DNA of 64,000 bases from Nitrospinaceae bacterium (GCA_029261405.1 JAJDBK010000011.1:124001-188000), one strand, 5' to 3'. Shown: positions 16,905 through 26,613, counted from the stretch's first letter. A program made the numbers and translations. Notes: a model not told the origin generated them from the sequence alone.

Positions 16905-19009
16905 TACTTCAAAACCTGAAGAGGTTAATCGCCGCCACGCTTGTCACAGGCTTGGCTTTTTCAGGCTCCGTTTCGGCCCAGGTGGCGGACGAAGCGATCA
17001 GCCTTAACTTCAGAAACGCGGATATCAGGTCAGTTATCGAAGCTGTGGGGGAGATTACCGGTAAGACTTTTGTGATAGATCCGGTGGTAAAAGGAACCGT
17101 TACGATCATATCGACCGAACCTGTTTCGATAAACGTAGTTTACAACGCCTTGCTGGCGGCTCTTAAACAGAGGCGTCTGACAGCGGTTGAGGATGGCGCC
17201 CTGATAAAAATTATCCCCGAGAAGAGGGCCAATTTTGAAGGAGGGCCGGTCTACGCAGGTCCGAGTGGCGAAACTGGCGACAAAGTGATTACAAGGCTCT
17301 TTCCGTTGAAATTCGCATATTCAACAACCCTGCTTCCCATTATCAGGGCATTGGTCTCCCCGGACAATCTTGTTCTCGACTATCCTGGTTATAACACGCT
17401 TGTGGTAATCGAATACGCAGGCAATATCGAACGGATCGAACGTCTTGTAAATTCCATGGATAAACCATCGGTCGGGGAAGTGGAGATAATACCGCTTAAC
17501 CACATCTCTGTTTTCGATTTTGTGGATCTGTTCAAACAGGTCTATCCCTACGGAAGCGGAGCAAACGCTCTGCCGGGTTCAGGTAGCGGGAAGGGTGTCA
17601 CAGGGGCGGGAAGCCGTTTCACCATAACCCCCGTCAGCCGTAACAACAGTCTTGTCCTAAGGTATGACGACAGGATAATAAAAGATCAGATTCTGGATCT
17701 GGTGCGGAAAGTTGACATCCCGACACCTGCCGGAAGTGTCAGTGTGATCAAGCTTAAAAACGCCGATCCGGGAGAGGTCGCAAAGATATTATCCGGATTG
17801 ACACTGGATAACATCAGCGCCAAAAAAGATGACAAGGCGCCAGCCACGAAACAGGGGGTAGGGTCTAACACAGTGATACAGGCGGATGTATCTACCCATT
17901 CGCTGATAATTTCCGCCACAGACGAGGTATACAACATTATAAGGCCGCTTATCGAGAAACTCGACGCTCCCCGAAAGCAGGTCTTCGTAGAGGCGCTAAT
18001 AGCGGAGATCACCGCCGAGAAGGTCGCGGAATTTGGAATTCAGTGGCAGTCGTTAAGGGGGTTTGATGTTAATCGTGGAGGCCCCACAGGAATCGGTAGC
18101 GCAAATCTGGGAGTATCGGATAGCGGTAGCATAAGCTCAGTAGCGACCACCGCCGCATCCGGTATAGACCTCGGTTCGGGTGTTAATATCGGAGTAACAA
18201 ACGGCACCCTGACCCTTCCAAGCGGCGCGGTGGTGCCGAACCTGTTGATGCTCGCCCACGCCCTCGAAGCGGACGCCAAGGCGAACATACTTTCGATCCC
18301 AACACTTCTTACGCTCGACGATGAGGAGGCGAAGATCACTGTTGGTCAGAACGTACCGTTTGTAACCGGGCAGTACCAGACCGATCAGTCGGCCTCGACC
18401 ACATCGACCGATACAACAGGGGGCACAACAACCACAGCGTCGGTGACTCCGTTTCAGACCATTGATCGTGAGGATGTGGGAATAACCTTGCAGATACGCC
18501 CCAGGGTGACAAGCGACACAACGGTCAGGATAAATATATATCAGGAGGTGTCGAGCCTGGTGCCTACAACGGTCGATACCGGCGCTTCTGATGTTGTTAC
18601 GAACAAAAGGGCGTTGCAAACCACGGTGACCGTGGAGAGTGGCCAGATAATCGCTCTTGGCGGTCTTGTGGAAGATAAGGTCGTCATGTCGAAGGAGCGT
18701 GTTCCGATATTGGGCCACATACCGATTCTGGGCGCTCTTTTCAGCTATGAGAAGAGACAGAACACAAAAACCAATCTGATAATTTTCCTGCGCCCATACA
18801 TCCTGGATGATCCGGGCGAAGTGGACAATGTCACCCGTGGCAGGTATGACTATATGCTCGGTGTGCAGAGGGAAGAGACAGTGGAGGATAATCTTTTTCT
18901 GCCAGACATGCCCTCTCCGAAATCGCCTGAGTTGCAACTGCGAAAAACACCGGGGAAAGAAGCCATAACGCCTGACAAGGGGGTTGAGGAGAGCAAGATT
19001 GAGAAATGA
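16901..19009 (+). CDS. gspD: Type II secretion secretin GspD
   Basis: 702 residues with a signal peptide (LIAATLVTGLAFSGSVSAQ). Periplasmic N0-N3 domains follow: NFRNADIRSVIEAVGEITGK, LFPLKFAYSTTLLPIIRALV, and a third repeat from residue about 275, SVIKLKNADPGEVAKILSG. The C-terminal secretin barrel has VFVEALIAEITAEKVAEFGI, the gate region ending VPFVTGQYQT, GITLQIRPRVTSD and VPILGHIPILGALFSYEKR. It forms the outer-membrane channel. A Ser/Thr-rich insert (STTSTDTTGGTTTTAS) sits in a barrel loop. No long C-terminal S-domain is obvious, which may bear on whether a standard pilotin is used. Confidence 0.96.
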   Translation: MILQNLKRLIAATLVTGLAFSGSVSAQVADEAISLNFRNADIRSVIEAVGEITGKTFVIDPVVKGTVTIISTEPVSINVVYNALLAALKQRRLTAVEDGALIKIIPEKRANFEGGPVYAGPSGETGDKVITRLFPLKFAYSTTLLPIIRALVSPDNLVLDYPGYNTLVVIEYAGNIERIERLVNSMDKPSVGEVEIIPLNHISVFDFVDLFKQVYPYGSGANALPGSGSGKGVTGAGSRFTITPVSRNNSLVLRYDDRIIKDQILDLVRKVDIPTPAGSVSVIKLKNADPGEVAKILSGLTLDNISAKKDDKAPATKQGVGSNTVIQADVSTHSLIISATDEVYNIIRPLIEKLDAPRKQVFVEALIAEITAEKVAEFGIQWQSLRGFDVNRGGPTGIGSANLGVSDSGSISSVATTAASGIDLGSGVNIGVTNGTLTLPSGAVVPNLLMLAHALEADAKANILSIPTLLTLDDEEAKITVGQNVPFVTGQYQTDQSASTTSTDTTGGTTTTASVTPFQTIDREDVGITLQIRPRVTSDTTVRINIYQEVSSLVPTTVDTGASDVVTNKRALQTTVTVESGQIIALGGLVEDKVVMSKERVPILGHIPILGALFSYEKRQNTKTNLIIFLRPYILDDPGEVDNVTRGRYDYMLGVQREETVEDNLFLPDMPSPKSPELQLRKTPGKEAITPDKGVEESKIEK

Positions 19010-19024
19010 TTCACGAGTCTCTTC

Positions 19025-20506
19025 ATGACAGCCGGTACTCCGTCGGCGAGCATACCCTCCTATAACTTCGCCAAGGCCGGTGGTCTCCTGCTGACAGGAG
19101 TGGGCCAGGAGTTTGCCCAGGTAACCGTATGCGACGGGAAGGTTACATTGTTGGCTCTCGCAGAAACTCGTCGGGCGTGCGGACGACCGTTGCGGATAAC
19201 AAGAGTGGGGGTGAAGGAGTTCGACCGGCTTCTGGAGAGCGAATACTCCTCGGAAGGGGCTGTGCACGATGTGGCCGACAGCCTCGAAAAAGATACTAGC
19301 TTAACGAACCTGGCCGAGGAACTGCCGAAGGTGACCGACCTTTTAGAGTCGGGGGACGAAGCGCCGGTCATCCGGTTTATCAACGTTCTGATGACCCAGG
19401 CTCTGCGGGATAAAGCATCAGATATCCATTTTGAACTCTTCGAGAACAGATCGGTCACAAGGTTTCGGATCGATGGTGTTCTGCGAGATATTATCGAACC
19501 TCCCAGCGCTCTTCATGCGGCTTTGGCTTCCCGTATAAAAGTAATGGCCAATCTTGATATAGCCGAGAAGAGGTTGCCGCAGGATGGAAGGTTCGCTCTC
19601 AAACTCGCCGGAAGACCGGTCGATGTCAGGATATCCGTTTTGCCCACAGCCCACGGTGAGCGAGTGGTCTTGCGTCTGCTCGACAAGATGGAAGGTGTTT
19701 TGGGGCTGGAGAAACTCGGAATGAACCGGCAGTTGCTGGTTCCGGTAGACTCCCTGATAAACAGGTCTCATGGAATCTTGCTCGTAACAGGCCCCACAGG
19801 CTCCGGTAAAACCACCACACTCTACGCCGCCCTATCCCGCCTGAACGTAAAGAAAACAAACATAATGACCGTTGAGGACCCGATAGAATACAACCTCGAT
19901 GGCATCAGCCAGACCCAGGTCAGCGCAAAGATCGGCATGACTTTCGCCGGAGCGTTACGCTCTATTCTTCGGCAGGACCCGGATGTCATCATGATAGGCG
20001 AGATCCGCGACCTTGAAACCGCCCAGATCGCCGTGCAGGCCAGTTTGACAGGCCATCTTGTGATAGCGACTCTCCATACCAACGATTCGATAGGCGCATT
20101 AACGAGGCTTGCCGATATGGGAATCGAACCGTTCCTCCTCTCTTCGAGTGTGCTGGGGGTATTGGCGCAACGTCTGGTTCGGATTCTATGCCCGAAATGC
20201 AAAAAAACGAGGAACCCTGATGAGGCTGAGAGAAAAACCTTGCCCGAAGGCACATCCTCTATTTCAGAGCCGGTCGGTTGTGATGAGTGTAACGGTACCG
20301 GTTATCAGGGGAGATCGGGGCTGTTTGAATTGTGCGTAATGGATGACGAACTGCGCCATATGGTGCATGAAGGTTCGGCTGAGCATAAAATGCGGAACTA
20401 CCTTGTGGAGACCCAGGGGATGAAAAACCTGCGTGGAGACGGGATGCGTCTTGTTTCCAAAGGAGTCACTTCTATCGAAGAGGTTCTTCGAGTTACTGAA
20501 GTCTAG
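19025..20506 (+). CDS. gspE: Type II secretion ATPase GspE
   Basis: 493 residues. This is the cytoplasmic hexameric ATPase that drives pseudopilus assembly. The N-terminal N1E-like region is followed by [20 protein letters not shown], the Walker [16 protein letters not shown] near residue 256, an Asp box (MTVEDPIEY), Walker B ([12 protein letters not shown]) and a His box ([12 protein letters not shown]). A zinc-binding tetracysteine module follows (CPKCKK and CDECNGTGY), typical of GspE and absent from PilT. The start codon is taken as ATG 19025, 15 bp after gspD; no earlier start exists because the gspD stop is in the same frame. A palindromic repeat element follows before gspF. Confidence 0.96.
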   Translation: MTAGTPSASIPSYNFAKAGGLLLTGVGQEFAQVTVCDGKVTLLALAETRRACGRPLRITRVGVKEFDRLLESEYSSEGAVHDVADSLEKDTSLTNLAEELPKVTDLLESGDEAPVIRFINVLMTQALRDKASDIHFELFENRSVTRFRIDGVLRDIIEPPSALHAALASRIKVMANLDIAEKRLPQDGRFALKLAGRPVDVRISVLPTAHGERVVLRLLDKMEGVLGLEKLGMNRQLLVPVDSLINRSHGILLVTGPTGSGKTTTLYAALSRLNVKKTNIMTVEDPIEYNLDGISQTQVSAKIGMTFAGALRSILRQDPDVIMIGEIRDLETAQIAVQASLTGHLVIATLHTNDSIGALTRLADMGIEPFLLSSSVLGVLAQRLVRILCPKCKKTRNPDEAERKTLPEGTSSISEPVGCDECNGTGYQGRSGLFELCVMDDELRHMVHEGSAEHKMRNYLVETQGMKNLRGDGMRLVSKGVTSIEEVLRVTEV

Positions 20507-20516
20507 TCCGTATAAT

Positions 20517-20684
20517 CTAGGAGCCTGTCGGACTTAGGATGATTCTGCTACAAAAGCCTGGTTTTGGCCAGATTTTCCGCCCTTTTTCGGCGAATAGGTT
20601 TACTATTCACCTCAAAAGCGCAATAAATCTGACTCAAAACCAGACTTTTTCGCGAACGAACCCCTAAGTCCGACAGGCTCCTAG
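20517..20684. repeat. 168-bp palindromic MITE-like element between gspE and gspF
   Basis: The ends are perfect 22-bp inverted repeats (20517-20538 and 20663-20684). Inside them the two halves stay similar all the way to the centre: AAAAGCCTGGTTTTG against AAAAGTCTGGTTTTG read on the other strand, and GGCGAATAG/CTATTCACC flanking GTTTA at 20598-20602. The whole unit is one long imperfect hairpin with its centre near 20600. Relatives occur at 31768 and 62400. It has no coding capacity, so it must be mobilised in trans if mobile. It interrupts an otherwise compact operon. Confidence 0.9.
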
Positions 20685-20720
20685 CGGATAACCTGGACTG
20701 CACTCTGGAACAACTATAAA

Positions 20721-21938
20721 ATGCCGGCATTCAAATACAACGCTGTCGATAAAGCCGGAAACCTGAAAGAGGGCATACTTAACGCCGACTCTGTACGTCA
20801 GGTCCGAACGATATTGCGGGAACGGGGATACGTTCCCACCGATGTGTCGGAGGTGTCTGAAACCTCGACCAGAAAAAAAGAGAGCTTTTCGTTCGGAGGG
20901 CGGGTTTCATCGGGCGATCTGGCTCTTGCGACCAGACAGTTCTCTTCACTGCTTGCCGCTGGTATAAGCGTGGAGCGATCCCTCGACGCCCTTATCGAAC
21001 AGACCGAATCGGCCCGTCTGAGAACCGTTATCTCAGGAGTCAAAGGGAGCGTGCAGGAGGGATCGTCGCTGGCGAACTCCCTCTCGAGGTTCAGTACGGT
21101 ATTCCCGGAATATTATGTATCAGTTGTATTGGCTGGCGAAAAGTCGGGCAAACTTGATGAGGTTCTTATAAAGCTCGCCGAATATATGGAGCGTAGCGAA
21201 GAGCTTAAGAAAAAGACCGGTGTCATGATGATATACCCGGTTATTGTGGTTATTGTGGCGATATCGGTGACACTTGGGTTACTGATTTACGTTGTACCGC
21301 AAGTGGCGGGTGTGTTCCAGAGAACTAACCAGACCCTGCCGTGGCTGACGAGGGCCCTTATCGCTTCGAGCGATTTTCTGTTAAGAACATGGGGCTGGTG
21401 GCTTATGGGGAGTGTCGTGACTGTCTTTGCTGTCATAAAGGCGTTTGCCAACGAACGGTTCCGGTTCGCTTTCGACTCCCGTCTGTTGGGCGTGCCGGTG
21501 TTGGGCAGGTTAGTCCGTAACATAAACGCCGCCCGGCTCGCCAACACTCTTGCCATCCTTGTGGGAGGAGGGGTGCCTCTGCTTACGGCGTTGCAGACCG
21601 GATTGGGATCGGTAGCTAACCTTCCGATGAAAGAAGCCCTGACAAGGGCGATAACCGCTGTGGAGGAGGGGAACAGGCTAAGCTTGGCCATGAAGCAGGA
21701 GGGGAGGTTATTTCCTCCGATGTTTCCCCATTTTATATCGAGTGGTGAGGAGAGCGGCAAGTTAGGTGAGATGCTCGAACGGGTCACCGACCAGATATCA
21801 TCGGAGCTTAATCACAGGACCCAGACCTTGACGAACCTGCTGGAGCCTCTGCTTATTCTGATGATGGGTGGCATGGTTCTGGTGATTGTTCTTGCGGTCC
21901 TGCTCCCCATATTCGAAATGAACCAGATAATGAAATAA
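20721..21938 (+). CDS. gspF: Type II secretion platform protein GspF
   Basis: 405 residues, the usual length. It starts MPAFKYNAVDKAGNLKEG, as in most GspF proteins. It contains the two T2SSF domains (LALATRQFSSLLAAGISVER and ARLANTLAILVGGGVPLL) and three long hydrophobic helices (VIVVIVAISVTLGLLIYVVP, WWLMGSVVTVFAVIKAF, LLILMMGGMVLVIVLAVLLP). It is the polytopic inner-membrane protein on which pseudopilins assemble. The start lies 36 bp after the palindromic element, so its expression depends on transcription reading through that element or starting near it. Confidence 0.96.
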   Translation: MPAFKYNAVDKAGNLKEGILNADSVRQVRTILRERGYVPTDVSEVSETSTRKKESFSFGGRVSSGDLALATRQFSSLLAAGISVERSLDALIEQTESARLRTVISGVKGSVQEGSSLANSLSRFSTVFPEYYVSVVLAGEKSGKLDEVLIKLAEYMERSEELKKKTGVMMIYPVIVVIVAISVTLGLLIYVVPQVAGVFQRTNQTLPWLTRALIASSDFLLRTWGWWLMGSVVTVFAVIKAFANERFRFAFDSRLLGVPVLGRLVRNINAARLANTLAILVGGGVPLLTALQTGLGSVANLPMKEALTRAITAVEEGNRLSLAMKQEGRLFPPMFPHFISSGEESGKLGEMLERVTDQISSELNHRTQTLTNLLEPLLILMMGGMVLVIVLAVLLPIFEMNQIMK

Positions 21939-21950
21939 GGGATAAATATT

Positions 21951-22394
21951 GTGCGAAAAATTCGACAACTAAAGGCTGGCCGATCAGGATTTACACTGAT
22001 TGAGATAATGGTTGTAGTGGTAATTCTGGGTATTTTGGCCGCTCTTGTGGTTCCGAAAATCATGGGTCGACCTGACGAGGCGAGAATCGTCGCCGCCAAA
22101 CAGGATATGAAATCGATAGTTCAGGCGTTAAAACTCTACAAGCTCGATAACCGCTCTTATCCAACCACCCAGCAGACTCTCGACGCGCTGGTGAACAAAC
22201 CTGTGACTCCGCCTCTGCCTCCGAACTGGAAAGAGGATGGTTACCTAGATTACCTGCCGAAAGATCCGTGGGGTACAGAGTATCTCTACCTCAACCCCGG
22301 CGCCCACGGCACAATAGATATATTCACATACGGCGCAGACGGTGTCGCTGGTGGTGAAGGGATCGACGCGGATATCGGCTCCTGGGAGCAGTAG
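21951..22394 (+). CDS. gspG: Major pseudopilin GspG
   Basis: 147 residues from a GTG at 21951. A short basic leader ends RSG, followed by the type IV prepilin motif [20 protein letters not shown]. Cleavage by the prepilin peptidase falls between Gly and Phe, and Glu5 of the mature protein is present. The body has the GspG pattern [49 protein letters not shown] and a C-terminal acidic loop ([19 protein letters not shown]) like the calcium site of other GspG proteins. It forms the shaft of the pseudopilus. It lies 12 bp after gspF. Confidence 0.97.
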   Translation: MRKIRQLKAGRSGFTLIEIMVVVVILGILAALVVPKIMGRPDEARIVAAKQDMKSIVQALKLYKLDNRSYPTTQQTLDALVNKPVTPPLPPNWKEDGYLDYLPKDPWGTEYLYLNPGAHGTIDIFTYGADGVAGGEGIDADIGSWEQ

Positions 22395-22396
22395 GA

Positions 22397-22900
22397 ATTA
22401 TTACGACACGGCAAACCTGCCCCGGCAAAGATAGCGCAGGATTCACCCTGATTGAGATGATGGTCACGCTGGTCGTGGCGGGAGTGGTCATCTCGCTTGC
22501 GATAATAAACCTTGGTATGGGTGAGGCCGAAACCTTGCGTCGGGAGGCGCAGGCGGTTTCTATCCTTATCGAAGGCGTATATGACGAGTCGGTTACGCGG
22601 GGTGAGAGGATTGTTTTATCTTTTGAAAACGAAGGTTATCGTTTTTACCGGGAAGATAAAATATCGAAAAAATGGATTCCGGTTAAGGATGACCCGTACC
22701 TTGAGGAGGCGATTTTACCGGTGGGAATAAAGGTTTTGCGTTTGAGTATCGATGGGGTTGAGGTTCCTGGCGCAAGAAAACTTATCTTCTCGCCGAGCGG
22801 ACATAACGCCCCTTTTTTCCTGGACCTTAACCTTGGAAAATCTGTAGCCCGGATATCGTGCAACGTAATTGGCAGGACACAAATAACATGGCCCGCATAG
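22397..22900 (+). CDS. gspH: Minor pseudopilin GspH (non-canonical start)
   Basis: About 167 residues. The prepilin motif GFTLIEMMVTLVVAGVVISL is intact, but the first ATG in the frame (22457) lies inside it and would remove the cleavage site. Upstream the frame is open to a stop at 22355 with no ATG, GTG or TTG. The best starts are ATT at 22397 or 22400 behind GGGAG/AGGA, or CTG at 22382. I use 22397. The body (LRREAQAVSILIEGVYDESV, FYREDKISKKWIPV) fits GspH, a tip pseudopilin. Translation may also depend on coupling to the gspG stop at 22392-22394. A sequence error is an alternative. Confidence 0.8.
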   Translation: MITTRQTCPGKDSAGFTLIEMMVTLVVAGVVISLAIINLGMGEAETLRREAQAVSILIEGVYDESVTRGERIVLSFENEGYRFYREDKISKKWIPVKDDPYLEEAILPVGIKVLRLSIDGVEVPGARKLIFSPSGHNAPFFLDLNLGKSVARISCNVIGRTQITWPA

Positions 22901-23280
22901 GTGGCTCTTCAGGATTCACCCTCATCGAAGTCCTCGTTGCGCTTCTTATAGTGGGCATTGCGTTTTCCGCCATAATGGGAACAGCCGGAGTCAGTGTTGA
23001 CGCTCTTGGTGACACGAAAAGAAGACTTGCCGCACTTTATGTGGCGCAAAACAGGCTTGCCGTGACAAGGGTCGATTCAACGGGTGAAAATCCGGTATTT
23101 CCCGGAGTCTTTACCGGGATAGACAAACAATCCTCCACAAAGTTTTACTGGCGGGAAACCGTCACGAGGCCGCCCGGTTATCCGGTGACGCATGTTGTGG
23201 TGGAGGTGTTCCCTGACGACAGATACAAAGCCTCCCTTGCGACTCTTCAAGGTTATGTCCTTGCGCGTATCGACCAATAA
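22888..23280 (+). CDS. gspI: Minor pseudopilin GspI
   Basis: 130 residues from the ATG at 22888, which follows GGCAGGA; a GTG at 22858 is also in frame but gives a longer leader. The leader MARIGGSSG precedes FTLIEVLVALLIVGIAFSAI, the prepilin motif with Glu5. RRLAALYVAQNRLAVTRV and the short compact body match GspI, which nucleates the pseudopilus tip with GspJ and GspK. It overlaps gspH by 13 bp and gspJ by 26 bp. Confidence 0.9.
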   Translation: MARIGGSSGFTLIEVLVALLIVGIAFSAIMGTAGVSVDALGDTKRRLAALYVAQNRLAVTRVDSTGENPVFPGVFTGIDKQSSTKFYWRETVTRPPGYPVTHVVVEVFPDDRYKASLATLQGYVLARIDQ

Positions 23281-23851
23281 GAGCGGGCGCCTTGATGAGG
23301 CAAGCGGTTTCACCCTGCTTGAAACCCTTGTGGCGCTCCTTATCTTCTCGATTTTTTCCACGATGGTATATTCCGGTTTTAACTCTCTTGTGATGACCGA
23401 TACCGCTCTTGCCACAGCCTCATCAGATATCAAGAGCGTCGCTCTGATGTTCAGCCGGATGGAGAACGAGGTTTCCACGGTCTCAAATGGATCGATCAGG
23501 GGCGAGGAGGGGAAATCTGTCCAACCGGTTTCGGGCGGCTCGACCAGTTTTGAGATTATTGTAGTCTCCCCGTCGATGGAGGAGGGGACAGCGCCTTTCA
23601 CCCGGAAGGTCGGGTACCGTTTTACAGGTGATTCGGTGATGGTTTCTGTGACTCCATATTACAGGTACAGATTCAGAACAGAGGAGAACGAATACGAACT
23701 TGTGCGAAATGTAATCGATTTTTCCGTAAGGTACAGGGATGTGGATAACGAGTGGCTCTACGAGTGGGGAGCCGAACCGCCGAAGGCTATGGAAGTGTCG
23801 GTAACGATCTACCCAAACGAGACTTACAGAAGGGTGTTATATATACCGTGA
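23255..23851 (+). CDS. gspJ: Minor pseudopilin GspJ
   Basis: 198 residues from the ATG at 23255 (preceded by AAGG), inside the end of gspI. An ATT- or GTG-type start further upstream would add an unlikely N-terminus. The leader ends ASG and is followed by FTLLETLVALLIFSIFSTMV, the prepilin cleavage motif with Glu5. The body ends with the GspJ-like strand ELVRNVIDFSVRYRDVDNEW and MEVSVTIYPNETYRRVLYI. It forms the tip complex with GspI and GspK. The stop overlaps the GTG of gspK (GTGA). Confidence 0.9.
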   Translation: MSLRVSTNKSGRLDEASGFTLLETLVALLIFSIFSTMVYSGFNSLVMTDTALATASSDIKSVALMFSRMENEVSTVSNGSIRGEEGKSVQPVSGGSTSFEIIVVSPSMEEGTAPFTRKVGYRFTGDSVMVSVTPYYRYRFRTEENEYELVRNVIDFSVRYRDVDNEWLYEWGAEPPKAMEVSVTIYPNETYRRVLYIP

Positions 23852-24789
23852 GCTTATCGTTTGTAAAATCGAATAAAGGGGCGGCTATTATCGTGGCGAT
23901 GGTGGCTGTAGCCGTGGCCACCGCCATTGCCGTCTCCATGACCATAAGAAGGGAGAGTGTCGACCGTCGCCTGGAGAACGTTGTTTACAAAGCCCGCGCC
24001 AACGAACTTGCCCTCTCAGCCATAGACTGGAGTTCGGCTATCCTGGCCCAAAAAATAGCGGAAGGTGAATCGGGAACAGGAAAAGATGGCGCCGAACAGA
24101 TCGAAACCGTTCCGGTCAGGGAGAAGGGTGTGTATGCGACATGTGAGGTTGCCGACCTGCAGGGAAAGTTTAACCTGAACTCCATGATAACAAAGGCGGG
24201 AGCGCAGAACACCCCCGCGGTATTGGTGTTCAAACGTATGTTAAAACTGCTGGAATTACCTGAGGGGCTTTCCGGTGTTGTGGCCGACTGGGTCGATATC
24301 GATTCCTCAGTCGGAAAAGGGGGCGCGGAAGACGGATATTACGGCACACAAAAACCTCCATACAACCCGAGCAACAGGCAACTTGTCTCGCTTGAGGAGT
24401 TGCTGTTGTTAAAAGGTTTCGACAAGTTTGTGATAGAGAGGATATCCCCTCATGTAACCGCTCTACCGTATGCCACCGGGGTGAATATCAACAATGCGTC
24501 GTGGGTTACCATTGCGGGGCTTTTCGATGGTTTGATAATAGGTGAGGCGAAAGATCTGGCGGCCCGGGTCGAAAACAGCCCTTACACCGAGCTTGAGATG
24601 TTAAAAGAGAGTCTGCCCGATTACGCGGTGCGGGATCATAAAAAATCGTGGGAGTTGGTGGCTTTTTCGAGCAACTATTTCCTGTTGAGAGTCAACGTAA
24701 GGTATCATCACGTTTTGCTTGCGCGCGAAGCGGTGGTCATTATTGAAGCAAAAGACCGGCCCCGTGTTCTTTCGGTTCGGGATATCTGA
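23848..24789 (+). CDS. gspK: Minor pseudopilin GspK
   Basis: 313 residues from the GTG at 23848, overlapping the gspJ stop by 4 bp; the longer frame upstream runs inside gspJ. The start region SNKGAAIIVAMVAVAVATAI is the GspK type of prepilin helix, which lacks Glu5 as is normal for the tip protein. The large inserted alpha domain is present: LQGKFNLNSM, LSGVVADWVDIDSS, YGTQKPPYNPSNRQLVSLEE and INNASWVTIAGL. GspK caps the pseudopilus. Confidence 0.92.
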   Translation: MSLSFVKSNKGAAIIVAMVAVAVATAIAVSMTIRRESVDRRLENVVYKARANELALSAIDWSSAILAQKIAEGESGTGKDGAEQIETVPVREKGVYATCEVADLQGKFNLNSMITKAGAQNTPAVLVFKRMLKLLELPEGLSGVVADWVDIDSSVGKGGAEDGYYGTQKPPYNPSNRQLVSLEELLLLKGFDKFVIERISPHVTALPYATGVNINNASWVTIAGLFDGLIIGEAKDLAARVENSPYTELEMLKESLPDYAVRDHKKSWELVAFSSNYFLLRVNVRYHHVLLAREAVVIIEAKDRPRVLSVRDI

Positions 24790-24831
24790 CCGAAAAATGA
24801 TGGATAAGGATATGGATATGGGAGAAAATAT

Positions 24832-26061
24832 TTGGGTTTATTAGGCGCGAAGAACCGGATTTTTCTTTGTATCGGCGAACGATGGCCGACAGAAGGGGGA
24901 ACCTTGCCCTGGTTCCGCGCTGAAGGAGGGGCTATCCGTAACGACCCGCTACGGGATATTCCATCAGCGGGGGCTTACACCATTATCGCTCCTGCGGCGG
25001 TTATCTTCTTCACATCTGTCATGGCGCCGGAGCGAAACCGGAAGCTGATGGAAAAATCGGCTCGTTACGCCATAGAGGATCAACTGATAACCGATCCGGA
25101 CGAAAACCACGTTATGGTTGGACCTGTCTCCGAACAGGGAAAAATGGGAATTGGCGTTATAAGCAAAAAATGGCTCGACGACGTTATTCGCGCTCTTCGG
25201 GTGGAATCGGTTGTCCCGGATACCCTGATAGCCGAAACCCTTGTTCCGCCCATCGACAAGTCGAACTGGTCGATGGTTTACGGAGCGGGGAGTGGTTTTG
25301 TCAGAACCGGGGAATTCGACGGTTTCTGGGCGGGCGACTCTGGCGACGTGGGCAAAATCCCTATCCAGCTCGAACTTGCCATACAATCGGCCCAAGCGAT
25401 AGGGGGCACGCCCGCGACAATCGACCTGTGGCAATGGGATAACGATGAAGATATCGATACAAAAGTATGGGAGAAAACCACGGGTCTGATCGTAAACCGG
25501 ATGGGTCGATGGAATGTTGCGGATATGGCTTGCGACAGACAGGCCGTGAGATTCAACTTCCTCAAGGGTGAATACGAACCGGAGTGGAAAAAGGCGAAAC
25601 TTGGGCGTAACCTTACCGTGACAGGTCTGTTAACCGCCGCCGTGTTGACTCTTCTTCTGGCTTTTATCGGAGGGGACTGGTACAGGTTGAAGAGTGAAAC
25701 AGCCAACCAGAAAGCGGTGATTAACAGTGTTTTACAAGAGTCGTTTCCCGATATCAAAGTAATAATCGACGCCCGCTTGCAGATGGAGCGCCGTCTTGCC
25801 GCCTTGAGAGGCAGGAGAGGTTCGGAAAACGATTTCCTGCCCCTTATCTCAAAGGCCGCCCCACAATTCCCGCAGGGGAGCCGGTTTCACGAGATAATCT
25901 TTGAAGGCGGCGTTCTGAAGGTGAATGTCACCACGCCGTCCGATAAACCATCGACGGTCGTAATCCCCGGTTTCAGCAAGGCCGGATTGAGCTTTGCGGT
26001 CCACTCCGAAGAGAAGACCGACCAGGGGAACCGAATGACCATATCGATCAAAAAACCGTAA
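24832..26061 (+). CDS. gspL: Type II secretion protein GspL
   Basis: 409 residues from a TTG at 24832 preceded by GGGAG. The N-terminal cytoplasmic part is actin-like (ASGAYTIIAPAAV-type core, KSARYAIEDQLITDPDENHV), which is how GspL binds GspE. One membrane helix follows (LTVTGLLTAAVLTLLLAFIG), then a ferredoxin-like periplasmic domain (FLPLISKAAPQFPQGSRFHE). The length matches the family. It couples the ATPase to the pseudopilus. Confidence 0.88.
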   Translation: MGLLGAKNRIFLCIGERWPTEGGTLPWFRAEGGAIRNDPLRDIPSAGAYTIIAPAAVIFFTSVMAPERNRKLMEKSARYAIEDQLITDPDENHVMVGPVSEQGKMGIGVISKKWLDDVIRALRVESVVPDTLIAETLVPPIDKSNWSMVYGAGSGFVRTGEFDGFWAGDSGDVGKIPIQLELAIQSAQAIGGTPATIDLWQWDNDEDIDTKVWEKTTGLIVNRMGRWNVADMACDRQAVRFNFLKGEYEPEWKKAKLGRNLTVTGLLTAAVLTLLLAFIGGDWYRLKSETANQKAVINSVLQESFPDIKVIIDARLQMERRLAALRGRRGSENDFLPLISKAAPQFPQGSRFHEIIFEGGVLKVNVTTPSDKPSTVVIPGFSKAGLSFAVHSEEKTDQGNRMTISIKKP

Positions 26062-26075
26062 CGTACATATAGAAA

Positions 26076-26564
26076 ATGAAATCATACTTGAGTGGGTTGA
26101 GCGGTAGGGAGCGATCTATCCTCATCTCGGGCGCTCTCATCCTGTTCTTGTCTCTGCTCTACGCCTACGGGTTCCACCCGTTACAAAAAGAGCGTCTAAG
26201 GCTCAAGTCCTCCATATCAGAGTCGCGGGAAGACGCCGCATGGATGATAAAGGCGAAAGAAGAGGCTGTCAGGCTTAAATCGGGGCTTCCGGCGGACCTT
26301 GACTTTAATAGATCCGTATCTGGCGACCCGTCAAAAATTGTCGCAACCCAGGCCACCATCGCCGGGATAAAAAACGCGACAGTCACGAGGGTCGGCGTAA
26401 GCAGTGTGAAACTCTCCATAACAGAGGTGAGGCTAGATCAGTTTCTCAGGCTGGCAAAAGAACTACAGCTAAAATACATTATAAAGGTGGAGCGTTGCGT
26501 TATAAGCGCCGTCGAGGCCGAAGGAATGGTTTCGATAGATTCAACGCTGACCTTGACACAGTAA
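26076..26564 (+). CDS. gspM: Type II secretion protein GspM
   Basis: 162 residues: a short cytoplasmic start (MKSYLSGLSGRERSIL), one membrane helix (ILISGALILFLSLLYAYGF), a coiled segment (RLRLKSSISESREDAAWMIK) and a small periplasmic ferredoxin-like fold. This is the layout of GspM, the partner of GspL. It lies 14 bp after gspL and completes a C-to-M set. No gspN, gspO (prepilin peptidase) or gspS is present in the window, so processing of the pseudopilins relies on a peptidase encoded elsewhere. Confidence 0.85.
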   Translation: MKSYLSGLSGRERSILISGALILFLSLLYAYGFHPLQKERLRLKSSISESREDAAWMIKAKEEAVRLKSGLPADLDFNRSVSGDPSKIVATQATIAGIKNATVTRVGVSSVKLSITEVRLDQFLRLAKELQLKYIIKVERCVISAVEAEGMVSIDSTLTLTQ

Positions 26565-26613
26565 ATCATATTATCCTTTTTCCCGATGATCGATCAGTTC
26601 CCGGAGGAATGAG

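Noticed and set aside
18137-19267. A 376-codon - strand frame opposite gspD and gspE
   Set aside because: Antisense to the secretin and ATPase genes; Cys/His/Arg-rich composition is typical of a shadow frame.
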